A stretch of 64,000 nt of DNA. Source: an uncultured Pelagibacteraceae bacterium. Its GTDB lineage: Bacteria; Pseudomonadota; Alphaproteobacteria; Pelagibacterales; Pelagibacteraceae. Of the stretch, positions 29,854-37,876 are shown one piece after another (position 1 is the first letter of the stretch; each line of letters opens with the position of its first letter). Made by a program: the position numbers and the translations under genes. The DNA lies in assembly GCA_902569975.1 (NCBI GenBank), contig CACFWD010000002.1, positions 49,530-113,529 on the forward strand, given 5' to 3'. The notes beneath the pieces were generated by a model. It did no database searches. It saw nothing but the letters and a program-made list of their open reading frames with translations, and was not told the DNA's origin.

Positions 29854-30353
29854 TATTTAAATAGCCCCACCTTCAAATTGTCTGCTGAATATATTTTTTT
29901 CTCGTCTGCAAGAACAATTCCATTCGCAAGACCAACGGTTGTTTCTCCAGGTGACATAATTTTTTTCATATCTATTTCATATCTCACGTTTTTTACAGTT
30001 TGTAATACTTCGCCCGTAAATTTTACTGTTCCTACTCCTAAAGCTCTTCCTTTTCCAGGATTTCCAAGCCATCCCAAAAAAAACCCTACCAGTTGCCACA
30101 TAGCATCTAAACCTAAGCATCCCGGCATAACTGGATCTTTTCTAAAATGACAATTAAAAAACCAAAGATCATCTTTTATATCTAATTCCGCTTTTAATGA
30201 GCCTTTATTAAATGTACCACTATTCTCATTGATTTCAGTTATTCTGTCAAACATAAGCATTGGTGGAAGTGGTAGTTTTGCATTGCCTGGGCCAAAAAGG
30301 TCACCGTTTCCGCAAGTTATAAGATCATCGTACGAGTATGAGTTTTTTTTCAT
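29853..30353 (-). CDS. fabA: 3-hydroxydecanoyl-ACP dehydratase/isomerase FabA
   Basis: Dehydrates 3-hydroxydecanoyl-ACP and isomerises the product to the cis-3 isomer, the entry to unsaturated fatty acids. The hot-dog fold signature is [22 protein letters not shown], with the catalytic His and, in the next helix, the Asp. 166 aa, normal. First gene of the fabA-fabB-fabI operon, divergent from irr with a 92-base intergenic region that carries an Irr-box-like sequence. Confidence 0.97.
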   Translation of the reverse strand: MKKNSYSYDDLITCGNGDLFGPGNAKLPLPPMLMFDRITEINENSGTFNKGSLKAELDIKDDLWFFNCHFRKDPVMPGCLGLDAMWQLVGFFLGWLGNPGKGRALGVGTVKFTGEVLQTVKNVRYEIDMKKIMSPGETTVGLANGIVLADEKKIYSADNLKVGLFK

Positions 30354-30423
30354 AGATTTGAGCTCCCTTAATACTTGATTTAATGCTAATATAATATAAT
30401 AAAACAGTATATATTAGATTTAC

Positions 30424-30440
30424 TTTAGAATAATTATAAA
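30424..30440 (+). promoter_or_regulatory. Irr-box-like operator at irr (between fabA and irr)
   Basis: TTTAGAATAATTATAAA is a near-perfect inverted repeat (TTTAGAA-N3-TTATAAA, one mismatch from TTCTAAA). It ends 5 bases before the irr start codon. The half-site agrees with the Irr-box/ICE element of Rhizobiales as I remember it. Its reverse complement recurs upstream of the rubrerythrin gene (30905-30920). Position suggests autoregulation of irr. Confidence 0.6.
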
Positions 30441-30445
30441 CAATT

Positions 30446-30874
30446 ATGGCAAAAAACTACAATTTTATTGAAAAATTAAGAGAATTAGGACTTAGACCCA
30501 CAAAGCAAAGAATAAAAATGTGTGAGGTTTTATTTAACAGAGAAAAAACTTTTCATTTCACAATTAATGATCTTGCTAAAATGTTAACAGAGAAAATGGG
30601 TGAAAAGATATCGTTAGCAACCGTTTATAATACAGTGCACGCATTTGAGAAAAAAGGATATTTAAAAGAAATTTCAATTAATAGTGATAAAAGTTATTTT
30701 GATACTAACACTTCAATTCATCATCATTTTTATGATGAAGACACACATGAGTTAATTGATTGTAACGAAAATGATGTTAATCCAGTGATTGTTAAAAAAA
30801 ATATTACTGGAAAAAAAATAAATTCAGTTGAAGTTTTGATTAAAGTTGCGAGTGATTATCAAAATCAAAAATAA
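30446..30874 (+). CDS. irr: Irr-type iron response regulator (Fur superfamily)
   Basis: Irr is the main iron and haem-responsive regulator of many alphaproteobacteria. The 142-aa protein has the Fur winged helix (LRPTKQRIKMCEVLF, recognition helix ISLATVYNTVHAFEKKGYLKE) and the three consecutive His of Irr (HHH at residues 92-94) used for haem/metal binding, followed by HELIDC. The position opposite fabA-fabB-fabI is the classical irr neighbourhood. An Irr-box-like sequence lies directly upstream, another at the next gene. The N-terminal haem-regulatory GCPWHD-type motif of Bradyrhizobium is absent, as in most Irr proteins. Confidence 0.92.
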   Translation: MAKNYNFIEKLRELGLRPTKQRIKMCEVLFNREKTFHFTINDLAKMLTEKMGEKISLATVYNTVHAFEKKGYLKEISINSDKSYFDTNTSIHHHFYDEDTHELIDCNENDVNPVIVKKNITGKKINSVEVLIKVASDYQNQK

Positions 30875-30904
30875 TCAAATAAATTCAACTACTTAAAAAC
30901 TACA

Positions 30905-30920
30905 TTATAATTATTCTAAA
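30905..30920 (-). promoter_or_regulatory. Irr-box-like operator upstream of the rubrerythrin gene
   Basis: TTATAATTATTCTAAA on the plus strand is the exact reverse complement of 16 of the 17 bases at 30424-30440. It lies 3 bases upstream of a TTGACA -35 box, a position suited to control of this promoter. Two near-identical copies 480 bases apart flanking irr argue against chance, although the AT-rich background weakens this. Confidence 0.6.
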
Positions 30921-30923
30921 CTG

Positions 30924-30951
30924 TTGACATTAGCGGTTTAACTATTATATT
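30924..30951 (+). promoter_or_regulatory. Sigma70-type promoter of the rubrerythrin gene
   Basis: TTGACA (30924-30929) and TATATT (30946-30951), spacing 16. This is one of the best -35/-10 pairs in the window. It lies 26 bases before the start codon and is preceded by the Irr-box-like site. A clear Shine-Dalgarno AAGGAG precedes the ATG at 30977. Confidence 0.7.
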
Positions 30952-30976
30952 TTTTCATACAATTAAGGAGAAAAAA

Positions 30977-31393
30977 ATGTCATTAAAAGGAACTAAAACA
31001 GAAGAAAACTTAAAAGAAGCTTTTGCAGGGGAAAGTCAAGCTAACAGAAGATATCTTTATTTTGCACAAAAAGCTGACATTGAAGGTTATAACGATGTGG
31101 CAACAGTTTTTAGATCAACTGCAGAGGGTGAAACAGGTCACGCACACGGTCACCTTGAGTACTTAGAGCAAGTTGGCGACCCAGCAACAGGTAAACCTAT
31201 TGGTGAAACTAAAGCAAACCTAGCATCTGCGGTAGCTGGAGAAACTCATGAATATACTGATATGTACCCAGGTATGGCTAAAACTGCTAGAGAAGAAGGT
31301 TTTGAAGAAATCGCAGACTGGTTTGAGACTTTAGCTAAAGCTGAAAAATCACACGCTGGTAAATTCCAAAAAACTTTAGATTCTATTAGCTAA
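30977..31393 (+). CDS. Rubrerythrin-family diiron protein without rubredoxin domain
   Basis: A 138-aa four-helix diiron protein. The first ligand helix has [17 protein letters not shown] and the following ones [14 protein letters not shown] (ExxH), [24 protein letters not shown] and [12 protein letters not shown] (ExxH). Rubrerythrins reduce peroxide; this one lacks the C-terminal rubredoxin module, so it needs another electron donor. It is codon-wise less AT-rich than its neighbours, fitting high expression. The neighbouring Fe-S/CCG and DUF3501 genes recur with this protein in other bacteria (from memory), and an Irr site lies upstream. Confidence 0.94.
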   Translation: MSLKGTKTEENLKEAFAGESQANRRYLYFAQKADIEGYNDVATVFRSTAEGETGHAHGHLEYLEQVGDPATGKPIGETKANLASAVAGETHEYTDMYPGMAKTAREEGFEEIADWFETLAKAEKSHAGKFQKTLDSIS

Positions 31394-31402
31394 TCAAATT
31401 TC

Positions 31403-31427
31403 TTAGTGGGCGCTTAACGCCCACTAA
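31403..31427 (+). terminator. Stem-loop after the rubrerythrin gene
   Basis: Arms TTAGTGGGCG (31403-31412) and CGCCCACTAA (31418-31427) pair perfectly around a CTTAA loop, 10 bases after the stop. The plus strand continues with A rather than a T run, so this may be an mRNA-stabilising or attenuating hairpin between a highly expressed gene and the lower-expressed downstream operon, rather than a full intrinsic terminator. Confidence 0.6.
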
Positions 31428-31455
31428 AAACAATTCAATTTTAAAATTTTATAAA

Positions 31456-31554
31456 ATGGTAGAGCAGATTGTACAAATACTCAAGGATTGGTTGAATAAA
31501 CCTGTTGTTCTGATTTCTTTATCATTAATTATTCTTTCAAATTTAGTCATATGA
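31456..31554 (+). CDS. 32-residue single-span membrane microprotein coupled to the Fe-S protein gene
   Basis: ATG at 31456 opens a 32-codon frame. The first 15 residues are amphipathic (VEQIVQILKDWLNK) and the rest a hydrophobic span (PVVLISLSLIILSNLVI). The stop overlaps the start of the Fe-S gene (ATATGA), the sort of coupling seen between true operon genes in this window. I see no strong Shine-Dalgarno. It could be a small membrane anchor for the Fe-S protein. This is not a known family to me; reality rests on the overlap and the composition. Confidence 0.5.
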   Translation: MVEQIVQILKDWLNKPVVLISLSLIILSNLVI

Positions 31555-32882
31555 GCAAAGAAGGAAGTTTAGGTGCACCTATAAGACATCCTATAGATTT
31601 TGAGCATCCTGATTTTTTAAATCCTGAAAAGTTAGACGCTGAAATGAGAAGAGTATTTGATATTTGTCACGGATGTAGAAGATGTTTTAATCTCTGCGAT
31701 TCATTTCCAAAGCTATTTGACATGATTGATGAGTCTAAAAATGAAGATGTTGAAAGCTTATCTAGTGAACAATTTGCTCCTGTCGTTGATGCGTGTACTT
31801 TGTGCGATATGTGTTTTATGACTAAATGCCCATATGTTCCACCTCATGATTTTGATTTGGATTTTCCACATTTAATGCTGCGATATAGAACGGCTCAAAA
31901 AAAATTAGGTAAATTACCAAGCGTACCAACACAATTAGCCCAGATAGATCGAAACGCTAAATTTGGTGTTATGTTTTCTAAAATAGTTAACTGGGCATCA
32001 AATATTAAAAATAAATTAATTAGAAAAATTTTAGAATTAATTACTGGAATAGATAAAAGAGTTCAGTTACCAAAATATAACTCAGAAACTTTTTCAAATT
32101 TTTTTAAAAAAAATAAAGATAAGCTAAATTATCAAACACTTTCTCAAAGCAGAAAAGTTGTTATCTATACAACTTGTTTTGTAAATTTTAATAAAAAAAA
32201 TACAGGTGTTGCTGCCTTAAAAGTTTTAAAAAAAAATGGTGTAGAGGTTCAGGAAGCTTACCCTGGTTGTTGTGGGATGCCATTTTTAGAGCAAGCAGAT
32301 TTGCCAAAAGTTGTTGAACAAGCGAAAAAAGTTTCTAAGGATTTAATCGAATGGATAGACAAAGGATATAAAGTAGTAACCCTAACAGCTAGTTGTGGAT
32401 TGATGTTAAAATTCGAATGGCCTTTGTTATTACCAAACGATGAAAAAATAAAAAAATTATCTGCAAATATAATGGATATTGATGAGTATGTCGTGGATAT
32501 TGCAAACAATGAGGGATTAGCAGAAGGATTAAATGAGATTGATGGAGGTGTAACTGTGCATCATGCTTGTCATGCTAGAGCTCAAAATATGGGTATAAAA
32601 GCAAGAGATATGCTCAAACTAATACCAAATATAAAAATTGATATTGTTGAAAGATGTGCGGGTCATGGAGGAACTTTCGGTGTAATGAAAGATACACATG
32701 ATCTTGCAAAAAAAGTAGGTAGACCAACAGCAAGACAAATTAAATCTAAAAATAATAAATACATGGCCTCTGATTGTCCTTTGGCAGGGAAACATCTCAA
32801 ACAACTTGAGGTGGATACAAATATTTCTAATGATGAGGCACTACACCCTATCGAATTAGTAGCTAAGAGTTATAAGTTGTGA
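31551..32882 (+). CDS. Fe-S oxidoreductase with CCG domains (GlpC/HdrB-like)
   Basis: A 443-aa protein with two 4Fe-4S motifs at Cys39/42/45/49 (CHGCRRCFNLC) and Cys82/85/88/93 (CTLCDMCFMTKC). Two cysteine-rich CCG-type domains follow, with YPGCCGMPFLEQ near residue 240 and HHACHARAQ, then ERCAGHGGTFG near 365. This is the architecture of anaerobic glycerol-3-phosphate dehydrogenase subunit C and heterodisulfide reductase. Placed between rubrerythrin and a DUF3501 gene, it may supply electrons for peroxide reduction; this is inferred. The start ATG overlaps the microprotein stop and its own stop overlaps the next gene. Confidence 0.88.
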   Translation: MSKEGSLGAPIRHPIDFEHPDFLNPEKLDAEMRRVFDICHGCRRCFNLCDSFPKLFDMIDESKNEDVESLSSEQFAPVVDACTLCDMCFMTKCPYVPPHDFDLDFPHLMLRYRTAQKKLGKLPSVPTQLAQIDRNAKFGVMFSKIVNWASNIKNKLIRKILELITGIDKRVQLPKYNSETFSNFFKKNKDKLNYQTLSQSRKVVIYTTCFVNFNKKNTGVAALKVLKKNGVEVQEAYPGCCGMPFLEQADLPKVVEQAKKVSKDLIEWIDKGYKVVTLTASCGLMLKFEWPLLLPNDEKIKKLSANIMDIDEYVVDIANNEGLAEGLNEIDGGVTVHHACHARAQNMGIKARDMLKLIPNIKIDIVERCAGHGGTFGVMKDTHDLAKKVGRPTARQIKSKNNKYMASDCPLAGKHLKQLEVDTNISNDEALHPIELVAKSYKL

Positions 32883-33475
32883 TCATGCCGAAAGATAAAA
32901 GAGAAATTTCTAAAGAAGATATTATGCCTTTTGATATCTACACGAAAAATAGAAAAGAACTTAGAAAAAATATTGTTGAATTTAAAAAAAATAGAAGAGT
33001 TGCATTAGGACCTTACGCTACTTTTTACTTTGAAAGTTATGAGACGATGTTAGCTCAAGTTCAAGAAATGCTTTACATAGAAAAAGGTGGAGACGAACAA
33101 CTAAAAGATGAACTTGCTGCTTATAACCCGTTAGTTCCAAACGGAAAAGAATTAACAGCAACTTTGATGTTTGAAATAGATAATCCAATTTCTAGAGCAG
33201 CTTTTCTCGGAAAAGTAGGTGGTATAGAAGAGAAAGTATTCATGAAGGTTGAAGGTGAAAAAATAAAAGCAGTACCAGAAGAAGATGTTGATAGAACTTC
33301 TGCTGAAGGTAAAGCATCCTCTGTTCAATTTATACACTTTAAATTCACAAATGATCAAATTGCTAAATTTAAAAACACTTCAGAAATTGAAGTTGGAATT
33401 GATCATGAACACTACTCACATACAACCAAGTTAGCTGATATTACAATAAAATCATTATCTTCAGATTTTATTTAA
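32879..33475 (+). CDS. DUF3501 family protein
   Basis: A 198-aa cytoplasmic protein of unknown function. Conserved-looking landmarks are KRRVALGPYATFYFESYETM (in the pattern of DUF3501), ELAAYNPLVPNGKELTATLMFEI and the C-terminal VGIDHEHYSHTTKLA. Genes of this family are repeatedly found with rubrerythrin and the CCG Fe-S protein, so it probably belongs to the same redox unit. Start could be GTG 32879, overlapping the previous stop by 4, or ATG 32885. Its 3' end overlaps the convergent SH3 protein by 8 bases. Confidence 0.85.
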   Translation: MIMPKDKREISKEDIMPFDIYTKNRKELRKNIVEFKKNRRVALGPYATFYFESYETMLAQVQEMLYIEKGGDEQLKDELAAYNPLVPNGKELTATLMFEIDNPISRAAFLGKVGGIEEKVFMKVEGEKIKAVPEEDVDRTSAEGKASSVQFIHFKFTNDQIAKFKNTSEIEVGIDHEHYSHTTKLADITIKSLSSDFI

Positions 33476-33926
33476 TTACGCCCCACAAGTTTTTTTTATC
33501 GACCCAGCCTTTAACATTCCCAGTTTTAACTCTACACCAATTTTTTTTACATTTCTGAACTATTAATAATCTTCCCGTTTCAATATTAGCAATGGGTTCT
33601 GAAAAAACAGAAGGTTTTTTGAATAATATTTTTCTTTTGGATACAATAACTGAGTTAATTTTTTTAAGTTGTGAAACATGTATCCAACCAGTATTTTTTT
33701 TAAAATCTATAATCCGTCTAAAATTTTCTTTTTCATCTATTTGTTTTATTGGAAGATTTATCTTTTTATAAACATATTTTATAGGAAAAGAAAAACTTGG
33801 ACCATACCTAACATTTACTTTATCTTTTTTTAAAGATAAAAATTTTTCTTCACTTAATGCATTAGAAATTTGAAAAAAAAAAAGTATTATTATTAATTTT
33901 ATAATATTCTTTTTTAACATATACAT
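33468..33926 (-). CDS. Exported bacterial SH3-domain protein
   Basis: A 152-aa protein with an N-terminal signal segment (IIKLIIILFFFQISNALS). Two bacterial SH3-like repeats follow: KKDKVNVRYGPSFSFPIKYV and ILFKKPSVFSEPIANIETGRLLIVQKCKKNWCRVK, ending GWVDKKNLWGV. Such proteins bind cell-wall or other periplasmic ligands; no function is known. An internal start two codons in (MLKKN) is possible. Its start overlaps the ThiF gene end by 13 bases. Confidence 0.85.
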   Translation of the reverse strand: MYMLKKNIIKLIIILFFFQISNALSEEKFLSLKKDKVNVRYGPSFSFPIKYVYKKINLPIKQIDEKENFRRIIDFKKNTGWIHVSQLKKINSVIVSKRKILFKKPSVFSEPIANIETGRLLIVQKCKKNWCRVKTGNVKGWVDKKNLWGVIK

Positions 33927-34666
33927 TTTTTTTGTTTTGTAATTTTTGCTTTTCTGAAATTTAAGTTTAATAAATCTAATATGAGAATTTTCTTATTAAG
34001 ATTTTGCCCAATATTTAATATTTGTTTTAAAACTTCATTAGCCTGAAATGTTCCAATTATTCCTGCGACGGTACCGATAACTCCTTCATATTCACAATTA
34101 AGTATATCATCTGAAATTTTATCTTCTTGAAAAAAACATCTTAAACATGGAGTTTTTTTATTTTTAAAATTATATGTGAATAGATGACCATCAAATTTAC
34201 TTATTGCACCTACAACAAGAAATTTCTTTAATTTTAAAGAATTATCATTAATTAAAAATTTAGTTTTAAAATTGTCACTTCCATCAACAATATATTCATA
34301 ATTTTTTATAAGTTTTGTGGCATTTGTATTATTAAGTTTTACATTATAAGTTCTAATTGATATTTTTGGATTAATTTTATTTAATTTATTTTTGGCACAC
34401 ATAACTTTTGACTTATTTATATCCCCAACATCATAAAGACTTTGTCTATGGACATTTGATAAATTAACTAAATCATTATCAATAATACCAATTTTTCCAA
34501 CTCCAGCGCGAGTAAGAAACTCTGCTACCGAACATCCTAATCCCCCAACACCTATAATTAAAACTTTGGCTTCTTTAATTTTTTTTTGACCAAGCGACCC
34601 AATATTTTTAAGTATTATTTGTCTTGAAAATCTCTCAATTTCCTTTTTGTTTAATGATTTGTTCAT
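33914..34666 (-). CDS. moeB: ThiF/MoeB-family adenylyltransferase
   Basis: E1-like enzyme that adenylates the C-terminal Gly-Gly of a sulfur carrier (MoaD or ThiS). The N-terminal RFSRQIILKNIGSLGQKKI is typical, followed by the ATP fold VLIIGVGGLGCSVAEFL, the Asp of IDNDLVNLSNVHRQ and VDGSDNFKTKF. Zinc Cys pairs appear as CLRC near residue 175 and CIC at the end. 250 aa, typical for MoeB without a rhodanese domain. Whether it serves molybdopterin or thiamine synthesis cannot be decided; no sulfur carrier gene is adjacent. Confidence 0.9.
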   Translation of the reverse strand: MNKSLNKKEIERFSRQIILKNIGSLGQKKIKEAKVLIIGVGGLGCSVAEFLTRAGVGKIGIIDNDLVNLSNVHRQSLYDVGDINKSKVMCAKNKLNKINPKISIRTYNVKLNNTNATKLIKNYEYIVDGSDNFKTKFLINDNSLKLKKFLVVGAISKFDGHLFTYNFKNKKTPCLRCFFQEDKISDDILNCEYEGVIGTVAGIIGTFQANEVLKQILNIGQNLNKKILILDLLNLNFRKAKITKQKKCIC

Positions 34667-35100
34667 TTTCCTGTTGAGCCAAAACCACCATCACCTCTTA
34701 CCGTTTCAGGCAATTCCTCAGCCTCCTCAAACTCAATTTTTAAAACAGGTGTTAATATCATTTGTGCAATACGATCATTCTTATTTACTATAAAGTCCTC
34801 ATTCCCATGATTATAAATTATTACTTTTATTTCACCACGATAATCACTATCAATAGTACCTGGGGTATTAAGTACACTTATATTATTTTTAGCAGCTAAT
34901 CCTGATCTAGGTCTTATTTGAATTTCATAATCTTCAGAAAACGCCACTGATAAACCTGTTGGAATTAAACACGAAGTTTTTGGTTTAATTATAATAGTTG
35001 ACCTAATATATGCCATTAAATCTACTCCAGAAGCTCCTTGTGTTTTGTATGAAGGTAATTCAACTTCAGGGGAGAGTCTCTTAATTAATACTTTAACCAT
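34663..35100 (-). CDS. dut: dUTP pyrophosphatase
   Basis: Trimeric enzyme that hydrolyses dUTP to dUMP. All motifs are visible: GASGVDLMAYI (1), RPRSGLAAKNN (2), LNTPGTIDSDYRGEIKVI (3), NKNDRIAQMIL (4) and the glycine-rich C-terminal RGDGGFGSTGK (5). 145 aa. It shares one base with coaBC and overlaps the ThiF gene by 4, so the five-gene minus-strand row from ubiE down is one transcript. Confidence 0.98.
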   Translation of the reverse strand: MVKVLIKRLSPEVELPSYKTQGASGVDLMAYIRSTIIIKPKTSCLIPTGLSVAFSEDYEIQIRPRSGLAAKNNISVLNTPGTIDSDYRGEIKVIIYNHGNEDFIVNKNDRIAQMILTPVLKIEFEEAEELPETVRGDGGFGSTGK

Positions 35101-36299
35101 CAGTTTAATTGATTATTAACTCTCTCAACTATTTCCTCAGATATCAATACTTTATTTTTCAATGACAATTTCTCTTGTTTTTTGTTTTTATAGAAAATAG
35201 TTACCTCGTTAAAATCAGAATCGAAACCTATTTCTTGATTAGAAACATCATTAGCAATGATCATGTCACAATTTTTATCTTTTAGTTTTTTAATTGCATT
35301 TTTTTCAAAATTTTCAGTTTCTGCAGCGAAACCAATAACTAATTTTGGTCGCATAGAATTATGATTGGAAATATAATTTAAAATATCTATATTTTTTTCT
35401 AATTTTATTGTTAGTTCATCTGTTTTTTTTATTTTCATATTACTTTTTTTAAAAATTTTAAAATCGGCAACTGCAGCAGAAAAAATAGCTACATCGACAG
35501 GTAAATTTTTTTGAGTCTCTTTAAACATCTGTTCTGCGGTTTCGACTTTTATAACTTTAATATTTTCATCAACATTAATATTAGTAGGTCCAGTTATTAA
35601 TGTTGTTTGATAACCATTTCTTAATAATGATTTTGCTATTTCAAATCCTTGTTTACCACTTGATTTGTTAGTAATAAACCTTACAGGATCTATATATTCA
35701 CGAGTTGGGCCCGCTGTAACTAACGCTTTAAATTTACTATTTCTGTTAATCATAAATAAATAATTATTTAATTTATTTGCAATATCAATTGGTTCAGTCA
35801 GTTTACCCTCACCATATTCTCCACATGCCATTTCACCAATTTCAGGACCAATTATTTTGTAAGAATATTCTTTTAAAATTTTTAAATTTTTTTTCGTAGA
35901 AGGATGTTCCCACATTCTTACATTCATTGCAGGAACTAAAAAGATTGGTTTATTTGAAGCTAAAATTACTGTCGAGGCCAAATCTTCAGAAGAGCCTTTT
36001 GCTAGTTTTGAGATCGTATTTGCTGTAGCAGGCACTACAAGAATTAGATCTGCCCATCTTGATAATGAAATATGATCCATCTCAGCTTCATTTTCAATAT
36101 TGAATAAATCATCGTAAACTTTGCCTTGTGATAAAGACGTAATTGATAAAGGTGTTATAAATTCTTTTGCACTATTAGTTAATATTGTTTTTATTTGACA
36201 ATCATTTTTTTTAAGAATCCTTATTATTTCAAGGCTTTTGTAAGCAGCGATTCCACCACAAATTATTAATAAAATTTTTTTGTCTTTTAAGTTTTTCAT
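35100..36299 (-). CDS. coaBC: Bifunctional phosphopantothenoylcysteine decarboxylase/phosphopantothenate-cysteine ligase
   Basis: Two consecutive steps of coenzyme A synthesis. The N-terminal flavoprotein decarboxylase (CoaC) has LLIICGGIAAYKSLE, the SRWADLILVVPATANTISK flavin region and FLVPAMNVRMWEHP with the catalytic Asn. The C-terminal ligase (CoaB) has VTAGPTREYIDPVRFITNKSSGKQG and FAAETENFE. 399 aa, normal for the fusion. It lies between dut and ubiB, tightly spaced. Confidence 0.97.
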   Translation of the reverse strand: MKNLKDKKILLIICGGIAAYKSLEIIRILKKNDCQIKTILTNSAKEFITPLSITSLSQGKVYDDLFNIENEAEMDHISLSRWADLILVVPATANTISKLAKGSSEDLASTVILASNKPIFLVPAMNVRMWEHPSTKKNLKILKEYSYKIIGPEIGEMACGEYGEGKLTEPIDIANKLNNYLFMINRNSKFKALVTAGPTREYIDPVRFITNKSSGKQGFEIAKSLLRNGYQTTLITGPTNINVDENIKVIKVETAEQMFKETQKNLPVDVAIFSAAVADFKIFKKSNMKIKKTDELTIKLEKNIDILNYISNHNSMRPKLVIGFAAETENFEKNAIKKLKDKNCDMIIANDVSNQEIGFDSDFNEVTIFYKNKKQEKLSLKNKVLISEEIVERVNNQLN

Positions 36300-36307
36300 C
36301 GAACGAA

Positions 36308-37876
36308 TTAGAATACTAATAGAGCAAAAATTACAACTACTAAAATTCCAATAATTGATTGATTTCTGAACGCTACCATTTCAGATTTTTTATTATTTAA
36401 AGCAGTGTATGAATTCGAGTTTTGAGGAATTTGACCACTTGCTAAATTTGTTAGAGCTTGATTTGCTTTGTCCATAATTTCCGGAAATTCTGGCAAACGT
36501 TTAATAATTTCCGTTGTATTTTGAATCGTTTCATTGACTGTCTTCAAAGGATCTTTTGTTTCTCTTAACCAATTTTCCAAGACTGGTTTAGATGTTGTCC
36601 AAATATTTGTTTCAGGATTAAGCTTTCTCGCTACACCCTCGACTACAACCATTGTTTTTTGTAACATCAGTAATTGTGGTTGTGTTTGCATATTGAATTT
36701 TTCAGTTACATCAAATAATTGTTTAAGAAGTCTTCCACCAGAAATATCTTTTACTGCTTGGCCAAAAATTGGTTCTCCAATTGACCTTAGTGCCTGCGCC
36801 AAATCATCTATTGGTACATCTTTTGGTACTAAACCTGCTATTAAATGAACTTCTGCAACTTTTTTATAATCTCTTTGGATAAATCCATACAAAATCTCAG
36901 CCAGAAATCTTTTACTCATTTTATCTAATCGACCCATTATTCCAAAATCAATAGGAACAATTTGACCATCTTGATCTATAAATATATTTCCTTGATGCAT
37001 ATCTGCGTGAAAAAAACCATCTCTAACAGCATGTCTTAGAAAGTTTTGAATAATATCCTCAGCTATTTTATTCGTATCAATATTTTGTTTCTTTAGTTCA
37101 TCTGTTTCTCTAATAGAAACTCCATCAATCCAATCTAAAGTCATGACATTCTCAGAAGTATAATTCCAAAAGATTTGAGGAACCCTAAAACCAATATCGT
37201 TTTTAGTATTCTCTGCATATTCATTGGCTGCAGCAGCTTCAAATCTTAGATCCATTTCTAAATTAGTTATTTCTTTTAATAAGAAAACAACCTCAACTAA
37301 TTTTAATCTTTTTGTTTTTTTAACTACAGACTCTATTAAAAATGCAAACAACATTATTGCATCAATTTCATCATTAAAAATTTTTTTAATATTTGGTCTT
37401 AAAATTTTTATAGCAACATCCTTTATAGTCCCATTGTCATTAATTTGTGCTTTATGGACTTGAGCTATTGAAGCAGCAGCCACAGGATCGCTCAAATTAA
37501 TAATTGAATTAAAAGCATCTTCACCAAGATCTTTTTTAATAATTTCCTTAGCTTCATAAATTGAAAAAGGTGGGAGTTTGTCTTGTAAGTTTTCTAATTT
37601 TTTGGATAACTGATCACCAATTATATCAGGCCTTGTTGCTAAAAATTGTCCAAGTTTGATAAAAGTTGTACCCATAGATTCGAGTGAACTTGATAATCTT
37701 TCACCCTCATCTTGAGTTGTGCTTATTCGTTTATTTTCCGAAAAAGAAAATGCTAAAATTTTAAATAATATTTTTACCACTAATGGTGGTTTTTGAAATT
37801 TTGAAGTAATTTTTAAGATGTCTGACTTAGCAACCTTTCTACCAAGTTTAAATAATGTAATCAATTTTTTTAACAT
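36308..37876 (-). CDS. ubiB: Ubiquinone biosynthesis protein kinase-like UbiB
   Basis: Atypical kinase/ATPase of the ABC1 family required for ubiquinone synthesis. The KxGQ signature is seen as FIKLGQFLATRPD, then AAASIAQVHKA (the A-rich loop), FRHADMHQGNIFIDQDG (catalytic region) and PIDFGIMGRLD. C-terminal single membrane span SIIGILVVVIFALLVF. 522 aa. The start shares one base with the ubiE stop. Confidence 0.96.
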   Translation of the reverse strand: MLKKLITLFKLGRKVAKSDILKITSKFQKPPLVVKILFKILAFSFSENKRISTTQDEGERLSSSLESMGTTFIKLGQFLATRPDIIGDQLSKKLENLQDKLPPFSIYEAKEIIKKDLGEDAFNSIINLSDPVAAASIAQVHKAQINDNGTIKDVAIKILRPNIKKIFNDEIDAIMLFAFLIESVVKKTKRLKLVEVVFLLKEITNLEMDLRFEAAAANEYAENTKNDIGFRVPQIFWNYTSENVMTLDWIDGVSIRETDELKKQNIDTNKIAEDIIQNFLRHAVRDGFFHADMHQGNIFIDQDGQIVPIDFGIMGRLDKMSKRFLAEILYGFIQRDYKKVAEVHLIAGLVPKDVPIDDLAQALRSIGEPIFGQAVKDISGGRLLKQLFDVTEKFNMQTQPQLLMLQKTMVVVEGVARKLNPETNIWTTSKPVLENWLRETKDPLKTVNETIQNTTEIIKRLPEFPEIMDKANQALTNLASGQIPQNSNSYTALNNKKSEMVAFRNQSIIGILVVVIFALLVF

